From the NCBI RefSeq assembly GCF_905475465.1, contig NC_062242.1, positions 4,305,501 to 4,369,500 on the forward strand: DNA of 64,000 bases, read 5' to 3'. The notes under the pieces were generated by a model that was given only the letters and a program-made list of their open reading frames with translations, made no database searches and had not been told where the DNA came from. This document shows, piece after piece, positions 33,860-46,720 of the stretch. Source of the DNA: Pieris napi (lineage: Eukaryota; Arthropoda; Insecta; Lepidoptera; Pieridae). A program made the position numbers and the translations under genes. The stretch's first letter is position 1, and each line of letters begins with the position of its first letter.

Positions 33860-35458
33860 CGAGGTTTATGTAGCAGTTGATATTAATTAAGATCTAATTC
33901 AACAACTTTTATAAGAGATATAAATTCTTGTAATGTAATTATAAAGTGTTTTCAAGGAAAATGCCGAAAACATAGCCAAAAGGTCACAAGTAATTAATAA
34001 TGTCACTGGAATTCGTTGCGTGTTGACACAAGATAAAATAGTAGCTTACATCTATAACTATTACATATCTTATTTGTTTATAAACATTGATATTAATAAT
34101 AGTTGTCGTTAGTAGAGTCTAGCAGTTGTCGCGACTACCTCTGTATCTATTTATTAAGATTTATAGATTCAGAGATACAATTGACATCGGTCGATAGAAG
34201 GATCTATGATGCTATAGATAGTACTATCTAACACTGCTTAAATAATCCTACGAACAGATGAGTATCCCTGACAAATTAATAACAACAAAAATATCATCAA
34301 ATTTCATCAAAATTCATCCTAATAATTTTACATAGTAAGATTTAAGTTTGTTTTTCATAGCCATTGGATAATTGAAATTCCTCCGCCTCCATTATCTTTT
34401 AATATAACAATTCTTGAATAGTCCGCGTTGTTCTATGTCTTTAGGTTGTTACAAAAGAATCGATTTCTGATCTTTACATTTAATTTTCGTTAGGAAGTAG
34501 GAGTAAATGTTATGTTTAGTGCTTGTTTGTACGTAGTGTTTAGATGGCGATTAGGTGGTGATGGGAATCATGAATTTCTTTATAAGGATATTTGTCATCT
34601 GTTATAAGTTTTACAAATAATGAGATTATGATAACATTTGTAACGAATAATCAACAAAGAATAAAATCTAATTAATAAACAATCTTAAACATTATAATCA
34701 CCGAATACAAACTATTATATACTTTCATACAAATTAATGACTAAAATATCATTAGAGTTAAAGTTACGTTGGAACCTAAAATGGCTACTTTATTCGATAT
34801 TATGGTTGAATAATCGGTGTAGTTGGAGGTTGGTTGTAGGCCCCTGTTTCTTACAGTTAATTATTACCGATACAGTAAAAGTATTATCGTGATATTATTT
34901 AACTATAGTAATTAAAACATTTCTTGATTAAAGAAAATATAATTATATGAAACCTAATATATGCAGCCAGAAGAAGAAAATAGAAATCCATAAAGAAAAG
35001 CGCCTAAGTACCTCTTAAATGACACGCAACGTGCTCCGTTTTTCTATAATCAAGTATATAACAAAAACTAAAAGTCAATGTAAATAAATTATGTTGGTAG
35101 ATAGAGCAATAATCTTATATATTACTGAATAATCTCATACGGTCGTCCTGATTGCAAGAGTAAGCTCGCACCTAAACAAACAATCATGTGTTATGGATGT
35201 AATAACATGGTTTCAATCTGTCGCTTATTAGTCGCAAACACATATTAAAATAACGAGATTAATCATCGTTAATTTTGATTCATATTAATAAACAACTTGT
35301 ATATAAAATCAGATTAACAAAACAACACAACTAAAATGAAATGACAATAGAGTATATATAATTTAATTTATACAATAATAGTACTCAACTTTGTGTTCAC
35401 TATTCATAAAAAAAGGTGTTGAATGTTAATTGTCAAAGTAAGTTCTGTCTACATTTAG
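33860..35458. other. AT-rich stretch, no gene recognised
   Basis: No ORF, repeat end or RNA gene could be supported. Confidence 0.3.
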
Positions 35459-35514
35459 AGGGGGAATATTCGTATAGCTCCTCAAACCTCACTATCCCAT
35501 TGCTTTTGAGCCAG
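35459..35514 (+). CDS. Candidate internal exon of the tentative secreted-protein gene
   Basis: A TCTACATTTAG acceptor, then 56 bases encoding GEYSYSSSNLTIPLLLSQ, then a CAG|GTAAGC donor. Start phase (1) matches the signal-peptide exon ending at 29574, and end phase (0) matches the exon at 51177. The N-L-T is a possible glycosylation site. Linkage over 6 and 16 kb is inferred only. Confidence 0.35.
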
Positions 35515-35859
35515 GTAAGCGACTTCAAAGATCCTTCACGTCTATCATACGGATGGATTAATACAGTTCGTAATACGAGGAGAAAATGTACATCAATGAC
35601 TACTGTAAAAATATTGCGAATTCAAACAGCGAAAACTAAATTTAATGCTGAATAATACAATAATCTTAGAGTAAATCCTACTTTGATAAAATATAAAACA
35701 AGGCTATGCTTTCTTATATTTAAACTTTTAACTTAAAATTCATTTCAATGACAACAAAGTTAAATCTAATTAATTAAGACGCCACATTCTTTTAAAGAAA
35801 AGTTAATTTTACTAACTCATTATTTATAGAAAATCACGAAACATATTCATTAGTTATTT

Positions 35860-36145
35860 AATACAGGACTTCGTAGTGGTGAAGAGTTATTTCCAGAATT
35901 ACCGCTACGTATCCTAAGATAAACAACATCATTATACTAAACAATATCAGATATTCAGGATGATTGCGGCAATAATTTCTTAAAAAGCCAAAGTTATCGA
36001 GAGTGCTGTCTAATAAGCGGAATCTTATGTCAGTCGCTATGTACCCAGCAGCTGAAAATCCCCTTTCAACACTGCTTGGCACCAGCGTGAGTAAGCTATT
36101 ATAAATGAAGAAGAAAAACTGTAAAAAGCTACCTCTTGCTCCCGA
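35860..36145 (-). pseudogene. hAT transposase C-terminal relic
   Basis: The minus-strand frame contains PSSVERGFSAAGYIATDIR followed by a Leu-x-Asn-Phe-Gly-Phe-Leu segment, the dimerisation region at the end of hAT transposases. The rest of the gene is absent and no terminal repeats were identified. Confidence 0.7.
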
Positions 36146-36477
36146 CACTTATATAGATTCATCTCTTTTTTATGAAAGAGACTAATCTCGCAGAAACACG
36201 TAAAGGACTTTTAGCTGCTCTTAGAGTCTCTTTTAATTCCAATTGAAGAGTCGTGTTGGTTTTAATAACACCAGCATGTGTTAAAATCTTCGTCTTAGTA
36301 TTTTTATTGCTCCAACAGCAGTGGAGGCGTTTAAAAGGGTATCTGACCAAAATATCAATTATTATATTTTCTATTTATTTCCGTACGATATAATTAGCTA
36401 GGCATCTTTATGAAGATATCAAATATAAGAACGCTGCGGTTTCATTTATTGGACGCTCCTTCAGATACGCTTGTTCA

Positions 36478-36575
36478 TCGAAGAGATTAACTTTTCTGAT
36501 ACTACTACCACTTAATTTCGTTAATCCTATGAGATCTCGTCATGTTATGCTTTGGGATTGCATTCCCTAGTGGTA
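36478..36575 (+). repeat. Partial copy of the GATC-rich MITE at 6536-6848
   Basis: ATTAACTTTTCTGATACTAC and the nearby CACTTAAT and GTTAATCCTA words repeat those at about 6738-6786, ending with a decayed terminal region (GATTGCATTCCCTAG). Confidence 0.6.
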
Positions 36576-37527
36576 GAATTATTTTGTAATGTTCGTATTA
36601 AATCCACTCATCAGTGACTGTGGTTTGCAAATTACAATGCATGACTAATATAATACTTAGGCGTGCTTTATGTTGACTACGGAATCCTCGTAAAGTTCAC
36701 CTAATGACTGTTTAAAACATTGATACCTGGCCTTTATTACCAAAATTGTTTTAATTTTACTTTGAAATCTAATTGATTTTAAAAGTCTTATTTATTTCGT
36801 GTGTTAAAACGCACATGAATTACACAAATACTTTGCGACTGCCGTGATCCACTAACGAACTTAACTCGCCCTTCATCACGTAATTATAGTGTAGGTAATA
36901 GTAATGTTTTGGTATTAGCCCTTTGGTTTGACTGTCGTGGACTACGATGAGATTATAAAATGATAGACGATACAATCGCGGTTTTGTTTGATTGCAAATG
37001 ATCTACAACATATGATGTCCTATACAGACATACGACACGATCCAACTTTTAGTTTGAATGGTTTCAATCACAGAAACGCAACACTCTCACTCCCCGCGCT
37101 CAAGGGGAAACTGCATAAAAAGTGATTTGTATCAACAATCTTTATTGCAACATTACTGTACCACGTAATGCGAATTTTATGCATAAGTATTGTATTCTAG
37201 CTATGTGAACGGAATCACGTAAAACGGAGAATTATTAGCTCAGCTCCTCTTTCGAAAGTAATTTTATAGTTTCATTTCAGTTCTCATGTAGTATGTTGCA
37301 TATTCAGTTCAAAGTAAAACATTTTAGCTTGCGAGTATCTAGGTCTTACAAAAGGCAAATATATGACGAAACTTTGTTAGATGATGAAAGGTTCTTACTT
37401 GTATGAGTTTATAAACATGGTGACTAAAACTTTTCAATATGTAAAACGTGTTTAATATTCTTCTCCGTATCGTCGTAGAATTATAAAAAAAGTATGGAAA
37501 GAAAACTTCCTTAACGTTTCGATTGTT
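36576..37527. other. AT-rich stretch, no gene recognised
   Basis: No ORF or repeat end could be supported. Confidence 0.3.
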
Positions 37528-37530
37528 TTA

Positions 37531-38248
37531 AGGTGGGAACTGACCAACGTTACGAGGTGTAATGTAACATGTAATGTAATGTTACACAGCGAGCATTCGT
37601 GCAGTCAGTACGTCGTGTTACGGGGAAACCAGCGAGCAACGAGCCGCTCGTTGCTCGCTTTGAGTGCTCCACCCGGCTGTCGGGTTTTTGGCGAATCCTT
37701 TGAGTGTTACGCGGTTCGGTCAGTACGCTCTTTGTCAAAAGTCGTCCCGAGCGCACGCGCGTCGCGATTAATCACACGTCAATCAAACATGGAGTGGAAC
37801 AAAGAAAAATCTCTGTATTTTTCTATAAAATGGAAGAAAAGAGGAAGTGTTGTGGAACCCAGCTCATCCAGAGCATTTAAATTCAACAGTTCTTCAAAAT
37901 CGATCGGAGACATGCGTACAAAGTTTTTATACTGTCCAGTAATCATTTGGTTTTTCAAAGTTGCTATCAATGAGAAACCACCACATACGCCTCTGTTTTT
38001 AAATAAGTTTGATCTCCAGTAATGTTTTTTCTTCTTCTTAATTTGGATGAAACAATAATTAAGTAGAATCAAAGATACCAACGCGTCCTCACTGTCGGCC
38101 ATCTCGTGAACACTGGCGGCGAAAGCGGAGCACAGACGTTTGACGAGCATGTTACGCCGATTTTAAAACACAGCGTAACATGCTCGATGCTTTACACGCT
38201 CGATGTGAATGCTACATTACACATCGTAACTTTGGTCAGTTCCCACCT
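37531..38248. mobile_element. PIF/Harbinger-derived element with TTA target duplication
   Basis: Terminal inverted repeats AGGTGGGAACTGACCAA match exactly at both ends, with further similarity inward (GTTACGAGGTGTAATGTA versus AGTTACGATGTGTAATGTA). TTA flanks the element at 37528-37530 and 38249-38251. At 718 bp it is too short to be autonomous, but it keeps the start of a Harbinger transposase on the minus strand. Confidence 0.88.
37779..38150 (-). pseudogene. Harbinger transposase N-terminal fragment
   Basis: 123 codons. The segment HYWRSNLFKNRG, then FVRMSPIDFEELLN, is the standard N-terminal region of PIF/Harbinger transposases (Arg-x-W near the start and F-R-M-S before the helix). The DDE nuclease domain that should follow is absent because the element is internally deleted. 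In a full transposase this region precedes a catalytic domain of about 250 residues. Confidence 0.75.
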
Positions 38249-38251
38249 TTA

Positions 38252-39782
38252 CAACAGCATTCGTGGCTAGCGAAAACTTACACATTAAATTGACAGATAA
38301 CGATTAAGGCAAAAACTTTACAGTTATATACGTTTACGGTCCAATTTGTGAAGTTTAATACTAAAAGTGTGTTGAGTGTATATGTAAAAGCATAATCGAC
38401 AAAAGTCTACGGCGAATGCTACGTATAATAATGTAAATAAATCTTTAATTTCACCATAGCGGAGTGTCATTTGAGAACATGTATGAGTTGTATCACATTT
38501 TTTTAAATATTATACATGTATATCCAAACCTGCGCTCGAAACTAAGATAAATAACAAAAATAAAGAGAAAATTAAATACAGTGCACGTTGCTATATAGTT
38601 TTCCCTCTTTTTCACATTTTCTTCTTTATTACTTACGAGCGATTCTTACTGTATAATGTATTAACTTTATCTAATTGTGTAATTTTGTATATACGTATAA
38701 TATGTTATGTTAGGTATGCCCTGTTATTGGTATTTCTACAAAATTATTGACGGACCGATCAATGTATTTTCTCTTTATTAAAGTAACATCGGATGAGAAA
38801 ATATTGTGAAAAATATTTATAACTAAGCCTGAAAAATAAGTGCTCGCAACAAAAGGCTTTACCTACTAGCCTATAAATAGAAATGAATGCAACAGATGCA
38901 GATATCAGAGGTCAAGACAGATACAGGTTGCCCTTTAGGATCCACAACTTCTAAAACTTATGATATTTCTTTTGTCTTGGTGCATATTTGGCCTTTGATG
39001 TCAACACCATTTAAACGTAGAATGCTTAATGTCATGCTTGATTTCGAATACAATAAGAATGTCTACTCGTAATCCGGTAAAATATTTAAATGACTTTAAA
39101 TTCAAACATAAATTTTCCATATCAGACATAATCCAGCTGTATTTTAGAATTTGTTTATATTGAATGACCTGAATCATTTGAAAACACTGATTACGCGACA
39201 GTTCGTAATTGGTATGCACATAAATTAACATACTTCATTGGTAATCGAGCGTGCAGTTGCCAATTTATGGTTATGTTAAGGAACGTTAAATTTAATTCTA
39301 ACGTTAATGTTATAATACAAACATTCATATAAAAGTTGAGGATTTGTAGCGAAAAAGAAACAAAGAATAATTTGATTTCGTCTTTTGTCAACTTTAGTAA
39401 ATTTTAATAAAATTGTCGGAACGTAATTAATATTAAAGTTTAGTTGTAGAGGTATTGTTCCAAGCACAAGTAAATTTTAATTTAATTTAAGGAAGATTCT
39501 TTGTTATTCCTAGAAATAATTTTTTTGAGGTAGAATTATTCAGGTGTCTGAAATTAAAACGTGTGACTTGACTCCTCCATCATCTCTGATGCTCTTGGCA
39601 AATTTTTACGTTTTCTAACAATACATTTAGATCTAAACTATTCGGTTTGCGCGTTTTTCGGTAAAAAAAAAATCAGTTGTCTGTAAAGTCGGTTTACTGA
39701 CGATAGTTGAACGTGTCATCATAAGAAAATACTGATGGAATGGCTGCATTTTTCAAAAGATACTTTTAATTTTATTTGCTTA
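38252..39782. other. AT-rich stretch, no gene recognised
   Basis: Several short ORFs exist, but none has a domain, splice sites or composition that I would defend. Confidence 0.3.
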
Positions 39783-39838
39783 GTAGATATTTTGTATGGA
39801 TATAGAGAATGAGGTCTATATCCATACAAAATATCTAC
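39783..39838. repeat. Perfect hairpin, 24-bp arms and 8-base loop
   Basis: Arm 39783-39806 (GTAGATATTTTGTATGGATA, then TAGA) and arm 39815-39838 are exact reverse complements around GAATGAGG. No terminal repeats, poly(A) or flanking duplication. Confidence 0.85.
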
Positions 39839-40124
39839 AAAAAATCACAATTCAATTGATTGATTACAATATAATACGATATATATTTTATATACAATAA
39901 AGATGTCGAACGCGGAGGCCAATTGTGCCTCTTTGTCGCTCGTTCCGCGCTCTCGCATGCACTTAATTAACTTAAATGGAACGCCTCAGAGCGAGGAAAC
40001 GCCGCATGCGTCATGTTTTTTCGTGCGTGCAGCCGGCTCCATCGAATTATAAGACGTTGTCACGTCAAAAAACACTCGTCGTTACGGGAAGAGATTACTC
40101 CACAACACTCTCCTTAAAGCCTCA

Positions 40125-40690
40125 GCGAGCATCGGGATACTGGGCGTTGACACATGGAATGACGTTCAATTTATTATTCATTTGGAAAGGCTAAATAAAT
40201 TAGCTTCTAAGAAGCTAGGTGTGCTAGGCGAGATGGTTCACCAGGCGAATTCTATAAAGCGCAAATTCAGCTCCACGTGGAGTACTGTCTGACGTTCCAC
40301 CCCCCAATACCAGCTCCTTCCATTTGATCGTATTCAACGAAGAGCGATTCGAATCTTCAATGGCCAGTCACTTTCCGAGTGGCTTGATCCCTTAGTGTTG
40401 CGTAGAGAGGGGGGTCACTCTTACCGCATTTGTCGTGGAGCGTGTTCGGATTAATACCTGCAGCTCAGTTTTATCACTTTGACGTCCTTCTCTCCTCAAG
40501 TGAGCATTTTTGAGGCACTTTTTGCTGCTCACCACCACTTTGTGAAACCATCTGCCGACTGAAGTATATCCAAACCAATAGAACGTACCAATTCCTAAAA
40601 TGCCGGCACATGCGAGCCTTCTCTAAGTGTTTTTGGGTGGCGGTCATCAGATGAGTCTCCTGCCTGTTTAACCCCTCTTCTATAAAAAAT
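40125..40690 (+). pseudogene. LINE (Jockey/CR1-like) reverse transcriptase C-terminal and 3' UTR relic
   Basis: Readable pieces are LASKKLGVLG, PQYQLLPFDRIQRRAIRIFN and HSYRICRGACS, which correspond to the thumb/C-terminal part of lepidopteran non-LTR reverse transcriptases. A typical 3' tail follows (CATCAGATGAGTCTCCTGCC, then CTATAAAAAATAAAAAC). Frames are broken. Confidence 0.7.
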
Positions 40691-40699
40691 AAAAACTTA

Positions 40700-43600
40700 G
40701 TAGGTGCTAAATTTAAATATTCGTCTTGAATTGTATCGAGGGCGTTTACATAAATTAAACAATAATTGCCACAAATTTGGCCAAATTGCCAAATCACCTT
40801 TTTCAATTAAATTTAATCTGTGTAAATTTGGAACACGTTAGCTGTTGTTGAATTTAATATAACCTAATATAATCACATATTACTCAAAAGCTAACGTAAA
40901 AACGCTCCTAAGATTTTCTGTGATCATTACTAATTAATTTAAAAATTGAAATATGTAAGGTCAATTTAAAATTAGTAAAGAGAATTCTGTTTTAATTTAA
41001 AGGAATATAAGCTTTTGCGATGCATATACATTTTCATGGGACATACGTACGTGTTTTTTAGTCTCTATTACGAATAAAAGTATTTGATTTACACAGCTTT
41101 TATCCTACTGTTAATTTATAATAAAATACTACCCAACTGTACCAGAAATATACAAAGATCGTTTTGCTTGCCTTAAGGCGCAAGTGCTATATATTTGCCC
41201 AGGAAGTATCTAATCGGGTACCGAATAGTGAATAAAAAAAAAGGGTGCGTGTACTTATGTACGCGCGTAAGAAGTTATACTTCTTTGGCATTATTAAAAA
41301 TAGTTTTTGATTGCATGCAAATAATTAATTACAATTAAATAATCAAAGACTGGAAAAGGAGTCAATAAAGTTCAGTTTAGGTACATTTGAAAAATTAAAT
41401 AAATAAATATTTATTATTATTCTCTTACATTAAGTGTAACATAAATTCTATTATCGTAGCATCTTCCGTGGGAAACTTCATTCTGTTAATTTTGTGTCAC
41501 GGTGCGCGCGTATCGAAAAATTTCATTCTCATCAATTTTTCATAACGCACCTAAAGAAGTATAACTTCAAAAAGCTCTGCATTCTTTGCCGCATCTCTTT
41601 ACTCTAGCTAACCGGACAAAATCTTATACATACTTACCATATCAATATTACAAATCTTTTATATTTTTGATTTATTTGATTTGTTCCATAATAATTGTAT
41701 TAATTTGAATTTGAAGCGTTTTGGCTGCTAGAAGGTCGTAGGTAGGTCAGTCATTGAGTGACAAAATTAAGAAAACTGTTTCGTAAAGTACTGGTTCAAA
41801 TTGGATGAAATTTGAAATATATAGTGTTTATACAATTCCTGCTTTGGAACTGAAAATAGGTTATGTTTCTAGTTTTATCCATAACGAAGTTATAGAGGAT
41901 CCAACATGGCCCAAACTGCTTCCATAAAAGGAAGGTACGGCCGTGCCAATTCCTTTGCTCGACTTGTCGGGCGTACCTACTGCCGTGCCCCCATATACGT
42001 CTAGTCATATAATCCCATAAAAAACTGAAATTAAAAACCACACTCATTTGCTTGTTAATTGGTTTTCAAAAAATCGTTTGAAATTTTACTTTTGCTAAAC
42101 AATTCTATACAAAAAAATTTACAAGTAGGTACTACGTTTCCACAAAATTGGTATAATTTATATGTATAATCATGTCAGACTTTGCTTTCGTTTGCAGTAG
42201 TGGTTTCATTTTATTATTTCAGTTGCAATTTACTGGCATCAATGTGGTTACACTTCAGTAGGCTTAAAGTAAATAATGAAATAAGTGGGAGTTTATCATC
42301 CGATAATAAGTTTTATAATAAATTTAAATTTTTATTAAAGTTAAATATATAAAACCCAATGTACACCAAGTTGTATCTTCTTTAGCGGTCTCTGTTTTAA
42401 CAAGAAAAGTTCATAAACTAAATGGATTTTCTGTTTCGGCACAGTCTCAGTCATAAATGCAAGCCTAAACACACTAAAGATGCACCTTTCATAATTATGA
42501 GAAAACTGAGGAAAATGTTCCTCAGTTCCTCATTATCTTGAGATTCGGTTCCATATTTCTGGAATTAATATTGGTTAACATTGCAACAACAAGATCCTTA
42601 CAATTGAAGTAATGTTAAGTAAAACCTCAGCTTAATCTTACTATTTTAGTACTTACTAAAGACCGAAAACGGATCGAAATATTTATTTCGTGATCAGCAA
42701 AATGTTAATCAATAATCTTCACCTTCTAACTCTAAAAATTTCATCATTGTTTATCAAACCCAGTGCCTCCGTACTCAGTAGTAGCTCTTTAGTAGAAGTA
42801 ATCACTCGTGTGTAAGCTTAATGGTGGTTTAGTACTGCGATGTGCGTTAACCACTGAGCCATTGTATCGGTGTTAAATTATTTAATTAAAATATTAATGA
42901 TGACAGATGTTACATAAAATACTGCTCAATTCATAATATCTTTTTTCTTCACCGTAGGCACGACTTTGAATTTATTAGATTTCATGTGAACAGAAGCAAC
43001 ATATTCTATAAAAGAAAGAATTAATATTCCTGAAATCTTATTATTATCGTCCTCTTATTACCTCTTATATACCATGAAAAGTTATTACGGATTATTATTA
43101 GCCGCATAGTAGTTGGTTGTACTGAAGATGCCGGCGTAAAATCGAGTGTTCATTTAATATTGTATGTATTATCTTTTAACTTTCTCGCTTCTGTTTAATC
43201 CGAAGTAATAAGATGATTTTAATTAAATAAATAAAGAAATGCTAAACAATGTCTATTTAATATAAAATCAGTTCGATTCGGAAAATCGGAGTATTTACGA
43301 GAATTTAATGCATGCCGTTGACCGAGGATTTATTTGATATCCATTGTAAATAAGACATTTTTTTAATGGATTGATACTAAATAAGTAAAGTTTAGTTGTT
43401 TGAAATTACTAAGTAGATTGCAACAAAATTTATTTTGATAGTAGGTAAGAAGAGAGAGAAACGCTCAGAGAAGTGAAACGCTCGGAAGTCAAGACTAGAA
43501 CGATAATTTATTTAACTTAAATTGTTTTATTTAAAAAAATACTTAAGGCTAACAAAAGATCCCAGTGAAAAATAGAGCTAGCGATGCTGCAGCTACATAA

Positions 43601-44230
43601 GCATACCAAGCCGTGTAGTAACACAGCACACATTGGTTAAGATTTATTTATGTATCCACGCGATACCTTTGAACATGTCAAAAGTTAACAATCGCAACCA
43701 AATGGTTGAATTGAGGATTCTGAATTCGTTATTTATGATTTAAATACAAGTGAACTTAGTGATAATATTTATGTCCCGGTGGTATTCTTTTCCTCTTACC
43801 GAACTGAACTTGAACCTATTTGATATTGACGTTGACGTTATTTTTTTATAAGCCCTGTGAAATAGTTTAATAAATTTGCAGCTGACAGTAACGCCATTGC
43901 TCCGAGATTTGCTAAACAATCATTATAAGTGAAGTATTTGTAATTATATCTACAACTATACGTAGGTATATATATTTCCCGGTACAAAAAATTATCTTCA
44001 CCGCATCGCGACTCCAACTCGATCAGTGCGTCATTCAATAAGTATAATTCCCTATTGGACAGTAGTCTAACCAAAAATAATATAATCTCATTTGCTGTTC
44101 CAATTTTTAATAAATTTCAACGTAAGCCATAAGCGATAAGGGTATGCCATATAGGAATAAAATTTGGGCAATAATATAAATAGTTTTCTAATAAGAACTT
44201 GAAAAGTCCTTGACGTAAATGAAATTGAAA
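40700..44230. other. AT-rich stretch with no confident gene
   Basis: About 3.5 kb inside the possible long intron of the tentative gene. A slightly GC-richer block at 41880-42010 may be an old repeat. A minus-strand ORF at 43838-44074 is listed separately. No RNA gene seen. Confidence 0.3.
43838..44074 (-). CDS. Possible isolated exon, 78 codons, unknown
   Basis: An open minus-strand frame with a protein-like composition (LYLLNDALIELESRCGEDNF, later LANLGAMALLSAANLLN) ends in TAA. A possible acceptor (TTTTTG then GTTAG) is weak. No domain recognised. It could be the last exon of an unlinked gene or an old insertion. Confidence 0.2.
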   Translation of the reverse strand: MVRLLSNRELYLLNDALIELESRCGEDNFLYREIYIPTYSCRYNYKYFTYNDCLANLGAMALLSAANLLNYFTGLIKK

Positions 44231-44234
44231 TACT

Positions 44235-44465
44235 ATTAAGTGGCAGCTAGGTGAGGGGTATCGGGTTCGATTCCCGGTTCGAGGGCAAGTTTTAATTTAA
44301 TTTAAATTTGTTCTCGGCCTTTGGGAGGGTTGTGCGGTACCGGGCGAGTGCCTAAACCGTACATGGAGGACACGGTTGAATTTCTAAAGACAAGCACGAA
44401 TTATAAAAAATCCTATACTTGACGCTGGCTAATGCACAAATCTTACCAGAGCCATAAAACAAAAT
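44235..44465 (+). mobile_element. SINE-like repeat with B-box-like motif
   Basis: GGGTTCGATTCCCGG near 44264 resembles a Pol III B box or tRNA T arm. It is followed by a body containing GCGAGTGCCTAAACCGTACA and GGAGGACACGG, a pattern I associate with dispersed lepidopteran repeats. No cloverleaf could be drawn, so it is not a tRNA gene. Confidence 0.45.
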
Positions 44466-45426
44466 TTAAAGAGTAATGCGAAAATACAAAATATACTTTA
44501 AAAAAGGCTATTAAAGTTGTGAGTTAACAAAAGAAGATGAATGGTTAACCAAATTTAGACATAGGTTAAAATAAAATAATAGAACAATTAATACAGGCTA
44601 TTCAATTTAGTAGAACTATTAAAACTAAATTAATAAAAATCTAAATAATAACACATAAATAATGTTTTCCAGACAGTCTCAGCTACGGCGACTTTTCAAC
44701 AACTTTTCTCTGTTGGGACTTCGTATGCAGGAAATATTATATGTTTTTAGAAAGCGGTACAAGTGCACTTTCGCTTCTAAACCTTCTCTTTAAAGCCGCA
44801 ATGTTACAAAAGCTAGACAACTTCACGTACCGAGGCACGAGGTTCGTTCAAATACTTTTTTGTTTCGAAAATTTTTAATGTTCGTAAATCGTGATCATCA
44901 TGATCGATAAGGCCGTTACATAAATATGTAGATTATAAAAATAGGTACATACTTAACCCTACAAGGCACCCAGTTCCATATGTGGAACACCGACTTTAAT
45001 CTTTCCTATAGCTATAAAAAAATTAAATGTAACATCTCTTGCCGTCTTGATAGAAGCTATTGACATTTACCAATGTAGTAATAGGAATCTTTACCTAAAG
45101 ATGTCGTTCGTCTTTTTGTTCATAGTGCACTCGGTGTGAAATTTGAATGATAGTGATACGTTAGTCATTTCTCTTAATTCAAAAATAAACAATTATTAGA
45201 TTTTGAACAGTTTTGCTTCGAAAAAAATTCTGTGTGTTATACAAAGTGTATATTTTGCAGAGGTAAGTTGATTTTTTGTAAATCAATAATAAACATATTA
45301 GTAAATCATATTTTTATGTCGTTCCACATACGGTACGTTGAGCTTTAGTGTCCGTTTTTACTTATACGTACTTAGGATTTACTTTCTTGACTTTCTTTCT
45401 TTTCACTTTGATATTATTGCAGATTA

Positions 45427-46385
45427 TGTCGCGAAGAGGTTAGCGTGATGAAGATATTGATAGATTCTTGAATATTCCTTCTGCGAGTGAAGATGTACTA
45501 GATTTTACAGACGCTGAAAGTGATGATGACGTAGAAAAAATTCAGTGCATCCAAAACTTACATCCCAGCCACTTAGTGACGTGGAGACTTCCTTATCTCC
45601 GCAGAGCCATCAGTGTTCGTCTCCCGTCAACGATGTAAATACGAATATTGAAAATTATCAGCCAGAAATATCAGACCCTCAGCCTAGTACATCAGGAATG
45701 AATACAAGTATGATTACACGATCTCGGGCACCTAGACGATCATCGACCGTGAGCAACGCAATCGGTCTTAGGTCTAGAATCCCTGGCTCTGTGACTGACA
45801 CCCAAAAAAAAGAGAAGACTCATTTGGAAGAAAACGTCTTTTCAATCACCTCCTTTTACATTTACTGGTAACACAAATTTACAGTCACCGATTATAGACT
45901 TCGAAACTCCCCTTCAATATTTTTTATGGTTTTTTGATGATGAGTTACTTCAGCATATTGTAGAATAAATTTTAGATTCCTTCCTAGGGAAATATAAAAT
46001 AAAAATTAGGACCAGAAAATGGTACTTGAGGCTATTTTATCATCTTCTTGATGTCACACTTATCAATTGCTGGTTACTGTACAGAAGAGTCGGAGAACAA
46101 CAGCATACGCCAACGCCAATGAAACAGGACTTCAAATTTAACGTAGGGAAAAGTTTATGCTTGTTGTTGGCTATTCATAAACAAAAAGAGAGGTAGACCA
46201 AGTTTATCTGATGAAATTGAAAAAAAAGGCAGAAGCGAAACACCTCAATCCTACCGCCTCGTGATGTCAGACGTGATGGGTTTGAGCATTTTCCTGTTTG
46301 GGGTAAAAAAAGACAACGATGCAAATTTCCTGGTTGCAAAGGAAAAACATTCCTATCTTGCGACAAATGTCGCGTAGAACTTTGA
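45427..46385 (+). pseudogene. piggyBac transposase remnant
   Basis: Starts ATGTCGCGAAGAGG with a TAG at codon 6, then an acidic N-terminus (EDVLDFTDAESDDDVE). A later frame reads TPLQYFLWFFDDELLQHIVE, the opening of the piggyBac catalytic region. Sequence then jumps to the C-terminal part (KWYLRLFYHLLDVTLINCW) and ends in a Cys-rich stretch (CKFPGCKGKTFLSCDKC), as in piggyBac zinc-finger tails. The Asp-containing core between these is deleted and several frames are shifted, so no protein can be made. Confidence 0.85.
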
Positions 46386-46720
46386 TTAAAAATATATAAT
46401 AATTTTCTTTAGATCGTTCCATCAATAACAAATTTCTTATATTAGTTATATAATTTTGGTTAATATAAATTGCAATATGTAATAGTAAAAAAGGTAATAG
46501 TCAGTTTCTTAAAAATAATAACTCACCAATTAAAAAAAAAAAAAATAGGAAACGATTTACAATACAATTCAATTGTAGTACTTTAATAACAAAAAGTATA
46601 GTTAAGGCTCAGTGTACCGTATGTGGAACTCAAATAAAAACTTGATTTTTCCGTAAAATATGGTTTTATTTTTATTTTTATAATTTTTCCCTATCTTCTG
46701 ATCACTAATTACAACATATA

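Noticed and set aside
44264..44285. tRNA-like T-arm sequence GGTTCGATTCCCGG
   Set aside because: No acceptor stem, D arm or anticodon arm can be paired around it; better explained as a SINE promoter box.
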